Shown one piece after another: positions 60,900 to 64,000 of a DNA stretch of 64,000 nt (positions within the stretch are counted from its first letter, which is position 1; the number at the start of each line of letters is the position of its first letter). Under the pieces are notes generated by a model. The model was not told the origin of the DNA. It saw only the letters and a list, made by a program, of their open reading frames with translations, and searched no databases. The DNA lies in assembly GCF_001280015.1 (NCBI RefSeq), contig NZ_LGDV01000194.1:1-64000 (forward strand), written 5' to 3'. The DNA comes from Streptomyces sp. MMG1121. GTDB taxonomy: Bacteria > Actinomycetota > Actinomycetes > Streptomycetales > Streptomycetaceae. Position numbers and translations under genes: made by a program.

Positions 60900-61856
60900 A
60901 TGGCACGTACAGTTTTGGACATGCCCACCGTTGCGCTGGCCGTCACCGACGGCATGCTCCACTACGAACTGGCCGTGGCCGTCGAGATCTTCGGAGCCGA
61001 CCTGACCCACATCGTGGACCCCTGGTACGACTTCTCCCTGTGCGGGAACGGCCCGGTGCACGTCGACCGCTTCCGCCTCGAACCCGACCACGGACTCGAC
61101 CACCTCGCGCACGCGGACACGGTGATCGTGCCCGGCTGGGCCGACACCGACCGCGAACCACCCGCCGAACTGACCGAGGCGGTGCGCGCCGCCCACGCGG
61201 CCGGCGCCCGCGTCGCCTCCTTGTGCACCGGCGCCTTCGTCCTGGGCGCGGCCGGACTCCTCGACGGAAAACGCGCCACCACACACTGGGCACACACTCG
61301 GGAACTGGCCCGGCGCCACCCCAAGGCTACCGTCGACCCGGACGTCCTCTACGTCGACAACGGCGACATCCTCACCTCCGCGGGCAAGGCCGCCGCCATG
61401 GACCTGTGCCTGCACCTGGTCCGCCTTGACCACGGCTCGGCCAACGCCAACAAGATCGCCCGCCGTCTGGTCATCCCACCCCACCGCGACGGCGGCCAGG
61501 CCCAGTTCATCGCCGCCCCGCTGCCCGCCCCAGGCAACCACCCCCTGGCAGCACTCTTCCCCTGGGCACTGGAACGACTGAACCAGCCACTCACTGTCGA
61601 AGACCTGGCCCGCCAGGCCCGCATGAGCTCACGCCACCTCGCCCGCCACTTCAAACACCTCACCGGCACCACACCACTGCACTGGCTCCACACCCAGCGC
61701 ATCCGCCACGCCCAAGAACTCCTGGAAACCACCAACGCCACCGTCGACACCATCGCCACGGCCACCGGCATGGGCACCGCCACCACCCTGCGCCGCCACT
61801 TCCACCGCAGCGTCGGCGTCCCACCCGACACCTACCGCCGCACCTTCCGCCCCTGA
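60900..61856 (+). CDS. GlxA-type AraC-family regulator (DJ-1/PfpI plus AraC HTH)
   Basis: A 318-residue protein. An N-terminal DJ-1/PfpI amidotransferase-like domain (residues ~8-165) has the nucleophile-elbow Cys in VASLCTGAFVLGAAGLLDGK. The C-terminal AraC double helix-turn-helix (LTVEDLARQARMSSRHLARH, TVDTIATATGMGTATTLRRH) binds DNA. ATG 60900 follows GGAAACGAC. It is divergent from the saccharopine-dehydrogenase-like gene it likely regulates. Its sensed signal is unknown. Confidence 0.92.
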   Translation: MARTVLDMPTVALAVTDGMLHYELAVAVEIFGADLTHIVDPWYDFSLCGNGPVHVDRFRLEPDHGLDHLAHADTVIVPGWADTDREPPAELTEAVRAAHAAGARVASLCTGAFVLGAAGLLDGKRATTHWAHTRELARRHPKATVDPDVLYVDNGDILTSAGKAAAMDLCLHLVRLDHGSANANKIARRLVIPPHRDGGQAQFIAAPLPAPGNHPLAALFPWALERLNQPLTVEDLARQARMSSRHLARHFKHLTGTTPLHWLHTQRIRHAQELLETTNATVDTIATATGMGTATTLRRHFHRSVGVPPDTYRRTFRP

Positions 61857-61896
61857 AAACCAGCCCCAGCACATCTGACACTTCACGCTCAGTAGC

Positions 61897-61937
61897 CATC
61901 GGCGGCCAGTTAACTCCCCACCAACTGGCCGCCGATG
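61897..61937. terminator. Long perfect hairpin after the GlxA-type regulator
   Basis: A perfect 15-base inverted repeat (CATCGGCGGCCAGTT / AACTGGCCGCCGATG) with an 11-base loop, 40 bases after the regulator stop. The motif AACTGGCC recurs at 61947. Most likely a terminator; it lacks a T-run. Confidence 0.68.
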
Positions 61938-62265
61938 GGGAATTCCAACTGGCCACTGTCAGCCGAGGCCGCCGTAGAGGTGCTGGCTTGCACTCGCACG
62001 CCCATCCGGCCTCAAAACCCGAACTTGGCGAGCTGTCTTCGGGCCCTCGACCAGCTGCCCCTCAGGGCTCGCACGGGCCTGCTCGCGGCGGCTGTGCGGC
62101 GTACTACCCCTGATCTGGGTAACGCGCGGTACCGCCTGTCCCCGGCGTCCTCGCTCACGGCGGGAACCGGGCTGCCCGGCACCGTGCGGCGGGGCACTGC
62201 CCATGTCCGTGCAGTAACGGCGACTTCTGTGGTGGCTGCGGGCACGCGGGCTGCGGAGGACGTCG
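61938..62265. other. Intergenic stretch without recognisable gene
   Basis: These 328 bases follow the hairpin and precede the Cys-rich frame-shifted gene. The frames here give mixed Arg/Thr-rich translations, which I take as shadows. The only clear element is the GGAGG ribosome site at the 3' end for ATG 62266. Confidence 0.4.
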
Positions 62266-62644
62266 ATGAACCGGCATAGGCTCCGCGGTGACGGCGAACT
62301 CCCGACGCGGCGCCCCTTTGCCGACGACGGCATCGAACCCGAGGGCGGCGAACCATACGACGAGGTCGCCGACCCTCGCACTCTCATTGTGCGCGTGTGC
62401 GCCCGGCGCTGCGACACGTGCATCTTCCACCCGGGCAACCTGATGAACCTACAGCCCGGCCGTGTGGCCGACATGGTCACCAAGGGCGCGGCAAGACGAG
62501 GGACACGTGGTCTGCCACAAAACCCTGGGCACCGAAACGCTGGCAATCTGCCGGGGCTTCGCCGACGGCCCTGACCAGGGCCGGAGCCTCGCCCTCCGCC
62601 TGGCCCGCGCGCTGGGCACGCTGAACGAGATCTCACCGCCATGA
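62266..62644 (+). pseudogene. Frame-shifted Cys-rich small protein
   Basis: From ATG 62266 (GGAGG six bases upstream) the frame reads VADPRTLIVRVCARRCDTCI and FHPGNLMNLQPGRVADMVTK. It then shifts near 62497, where the other frame continues DEGHVVCHKTLGTETLAICR and GFADGPDQGRSLALRLARAL to TGA 62644. Joined, this is a ~125-residue Streptomyces protein with a C-x(3)-C-x(2)-C / C-H / C pattern that could bind zinc or iron-sulfur. One extra base explains the break. The stop overlaps the following ATG 62641, so the locus was a coupled pair. Confidence 0.65.
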
Positions 62645-62968
62645 CCGAACGTGCCAGCCGCGAGGCACCGCAGCCCGGACCCACAGGCCTCGACGTCGCC
62701 TGGCGAGCACCCCGACGTCAGGCGTGTGCCCGGGCACGAGGCTGCGCCCGCAGCCGGCGAAAATCCATACCAGAACGTCCTCGGCCAGCGACACGAACGC
62801 GGCGCGGCATCAGACGAATTGGCCGACCTCTTCTTCAACACTGCCGCGAATGCCGACCGGCTGCACGGCAAACTGCGACGCCACGGCGCCCACCGGATGA
62901 CGCTCTCTCCGGTGGCATGCTCATACCCGGCTGGTGGGGGCGCGAAAGACCGAGCGTTTGATGCTTGA
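62641..62968 (+). pseudogene. Decayed copy of the 58850-59311 gene
   Basis: It begins MTERASREAPQPGPT, then shifts frame near 62688 and continues STSPGEHPDVRRVPGHEA and ASDELADLFFNTAANADRLH, ending GKLRRHGAHR before sequence with no similarity. This parallels the 58850 gene residue by residue for about 85 positions, including DRLHGKLRRH. At the DNA level, ACCCACAGGC is followed by CTCGACGTCGCCTGGCGA here but by CCTCGACGTCGCCTGGCGA in the intact gene: one C lost in a CCC run. The C-terminal third is missing. It is therefore a truncated, frame-shifted paralogue. Confidence 0.75.
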
Positions 62969-63035
62969 CCGCCATAGGGGTGATGTTGCCAGCTGCCCCC
63001 GTCTCGTCGCGCGGAAGCTCCAGGTTGGGCAGTAT

Positions 63036-63425
63036 ATGAGACGCATTGTGAGTGTGGGCGCCGTCATGGCCATGACGTGTGTTCTGCCGGCAGCGGGGCC
63101 GGCGGCCGCCTCGACCAGCGCCTGTACGCACCACTGGTCGGGCCCCCAGGTCTGCATTCGCCTGGACGGCCGCAACGAGTGGAACCGGGTCACGGCTATC
63201 TGGGCCAACCCGCCCGGGTCTGCGAAGACGAGGAATGTGTGGCTGACTCTGGACGGCAAGCGACTCGGCCGGGCGGAGACCGCCCGCCGGGTAGGCAAGA
63301 CATTGAGTTACACGTGGTCGGCCTTTGATACCGGCACCGACACGAAGGTCTGCGTGCAGTTCGCGAAGATCAACCGAGTGGCCTGTGACACGACCAAGTA
63401 CAGCGGTGTCCCCGGCTCGGTGTAG
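63036..63425 (+). CDS. Small secreted protein
   Basis: A 129-residue protein with a signal peptide (RRIVSVGAVMAMTCVLPAAG, cleavage after AAAS). The mature part has four Cys (ACTHHWSGPQVCIRL, KVCVQFAKINRVACD), probably two disulfides, and many strands (RNVWLTLDGKRLG, LSYTWSAFDTGTDTKV), suggesting a small beta-sandwich. Common in Streptomyces as an uncharacterised extracellular protein. The ribosome site before ATG 63036 is weak. Confidence 0.8.
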   Translation: MRRIVSVGAVMAMTCVLPAAGPAAASTSACTHHWSGPQVCIRLDGRNEWNRVTAIWANPPGSAKTRNVWLTLDGKRLGRAETARRVGKTLSYTWSAFDTGTDTKVCVQFAKINRVACDTTKYSGVPGSV

Positions 63426-63620
63426 GAGTTCCCGTCAGCCAGGGCCTGGGCGCGGCGCAGCCGAGCTGTATGTGCTGCACGGCGCGAGGCGCGTAATGAG
63501 TGCGTAGTGTTGGCTTGCACGGCGGCCGGGTCGCTCTGTACATCAGAGACCTCCTGAGCAGAGCCAGCCGGGCTGCTCCCAACTCCATTGGAACAAGCCC
63601 GGCTTGCCGCTGTCGGTCGG

Positions 63621-64000
63621 TTACGCGTTGCTGCTTGGCGTTGCGATGCGGTAGGTGCGGGGTCGGTCGCTCATCGGCTCGGCGATGCCGTCCTTGACCA
63701 GCTTGTCCAGTGCGTTGGCGATGGCACCTGAGGACTTCTCGATGACGCGGCTGATCTTGGTGGCGGTGAATGCCTGGTCGGGATGGGCCTGCAGGTGGTC
63801 GATGACCAGTTGGCGGAGTGCTCCGGGTGCGAGCCGCCTCCGGTCGCTCGACTGGATGGCTGCCATTTCCGGTGACCTCGTCGCCTGTTGGGAGGTTGCC
63901 TGCTGGGCAGGGGCATGCTCCGGCTTCGGGCCGTTGTTGTCGGCGTTGTGGTGTGTGTCGGCTTCGTTCTCGGCGCCCTCGACGTGTTCGGCGGGCTCTT
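63621..64000 (-). CDS. Winged-helix protein, C-terminal part (runs off right edge)
   Basis: The frame is open from the right edge to TAA 63621 without a start, so the N-terminus is outside. The visible upstream part is Glu/Asn/His/Gln-rich (EADTHHNADNNGPKPEH) and linker-like. The end is a winged helix (GALRQLVIDHLQAHPDQAFT, ATKISRVIEKSSGAIANALD, KLVKDGIAEPMSDRPRTYRI) aligning well with that of the MoxR-like protein at 55101, including the P-R-T-Y-R ending. The internal ATG 63866 could be read as a start, but the open upstream frame argues against it. Confidence 0.78.
   Translation of the reverse strand, partial: EPAEHVEGAENEADTHHNADNNGPKPEHAPAQQATSQQATRSPEMAAIQSSDRRRLAPGALRQLVIDHLQAHPDQAFTATKISRVIEKSSGAIANALDKLVKDGIAEPMSDRPRTYRIATPSSNA

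Noticed and set aside
60792..61541. Long N-terminal extension of the saccharopine-dehydrogenase-like gene
   Set aside because: The extension is low-complexity and antisense to the GlxA-type regulator; the family starts at the Rossmann motif right after ATG 60791.
1..64000. CRISPR array, tRNA and rRNA genes
   Set aside because: No regularly spaced direct repeats and no tRNA-type T-arm (GGTTCGAATC-like) with acceptor pairing, nor rRNA signatures, were seen on reading both strands.

Overview
This window is high-GC DNA (strong G/C at third codon positions, many GTG starts, GGAGG-type ribosome sites, ATGA/GTGA start-stop overlaps) of the kind found in Streptomyces or a close relative. It reads as an accessory region: integrase and IS debris on the left, a dense defence island in the middle, and a Streptomyces-type regulatory, pilus and secretion region on the right. 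No tRNA, rRNA or CRISPR array was recognised.

Left part (1-7.9 kb): the 5' end of a serine recombinase runs off the left edge and has a small partner gene. Next is a two-gene DUF262 / CBS-HEPN module (812-3701), a frame-broken membrane-protein gene, the 3' remnant of a second serine recombinase, an IS3-family element, and an IS5-like element. The IS5-like element, with matching ends at 6691 and 7923, appears to carry a DUF2283 gene as well as its transposase.

Defence island (8.0-34.4 kb): a plus-strand operon with overlapping starts and stops (7998-12964) encodes a SAM methyltransferase, a HEPN-like domain, a NACHT NTPase fused to a formylglycine-generating-enzyme (SUMF1) domain, a small cold-shock-like OB protein, and a membrane protein. 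It converges, across a hairpin, on a 21-kb minus-strand island (34401 down to 13149): RAMA-domain protein, broken EVE/PUA-like gene, Ser/Thr kinase, DrmD-like SNF2 helicase, 1840-residue Eco57I-type methylase, 2358-residue DEAD helicase with DUF1998 and a nuclease-like C-terminal part, and a UvrD-family helicase. This looks like a DISARM-related modification/restriction system with extra regulatory parts.

Regulatory and possible peptide-natural-product region (35-43.5 kb): a HAD phosphatase diverges from an XRE-TPR regulator. These are followed by coupled hypothetical genes, an RsbW-like ATP-binding protein with a C-terminal membrane anchor, a possible 47-residue Ser/Thr/Cys-rich peptide, and a coupled trio (APH-like kinase, LDH/MDH-fold dehydrogenase, HprK-like P-loop protein) that ends at a clear terminator. 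A second RsbW-like gene is coupled to a tiny membrane peptide.

Pilus region (43.8-54.4 kb): an actinobacterial tad/Flp-type cluster (lipoprotein, secreted protein, SAF/CpaB-like, CpaE-like, TadA ATPase, TadB, TadC, Flp-like pilin, two TadE, TadG-like) ends in a 935-residue membrane protein with LysM and BTAD-like domains.

Right part (54.4-64 kb): a MoxR-like AAA+ ATPase with an N-terminal winged helix and a VWA protein with an HEAAH motif form a pair, followed by small Streptomyces-type genes, a divergent saccharopine-dehydrogenase-like / GlxA-type regulator pair, a decayed copy of one of the small genes, a secreted protein, and a winged-helix protein that runs off the right edge. Single-base frame breaks recur across the window. 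Some are clearly real decay and some could be assembly indels.
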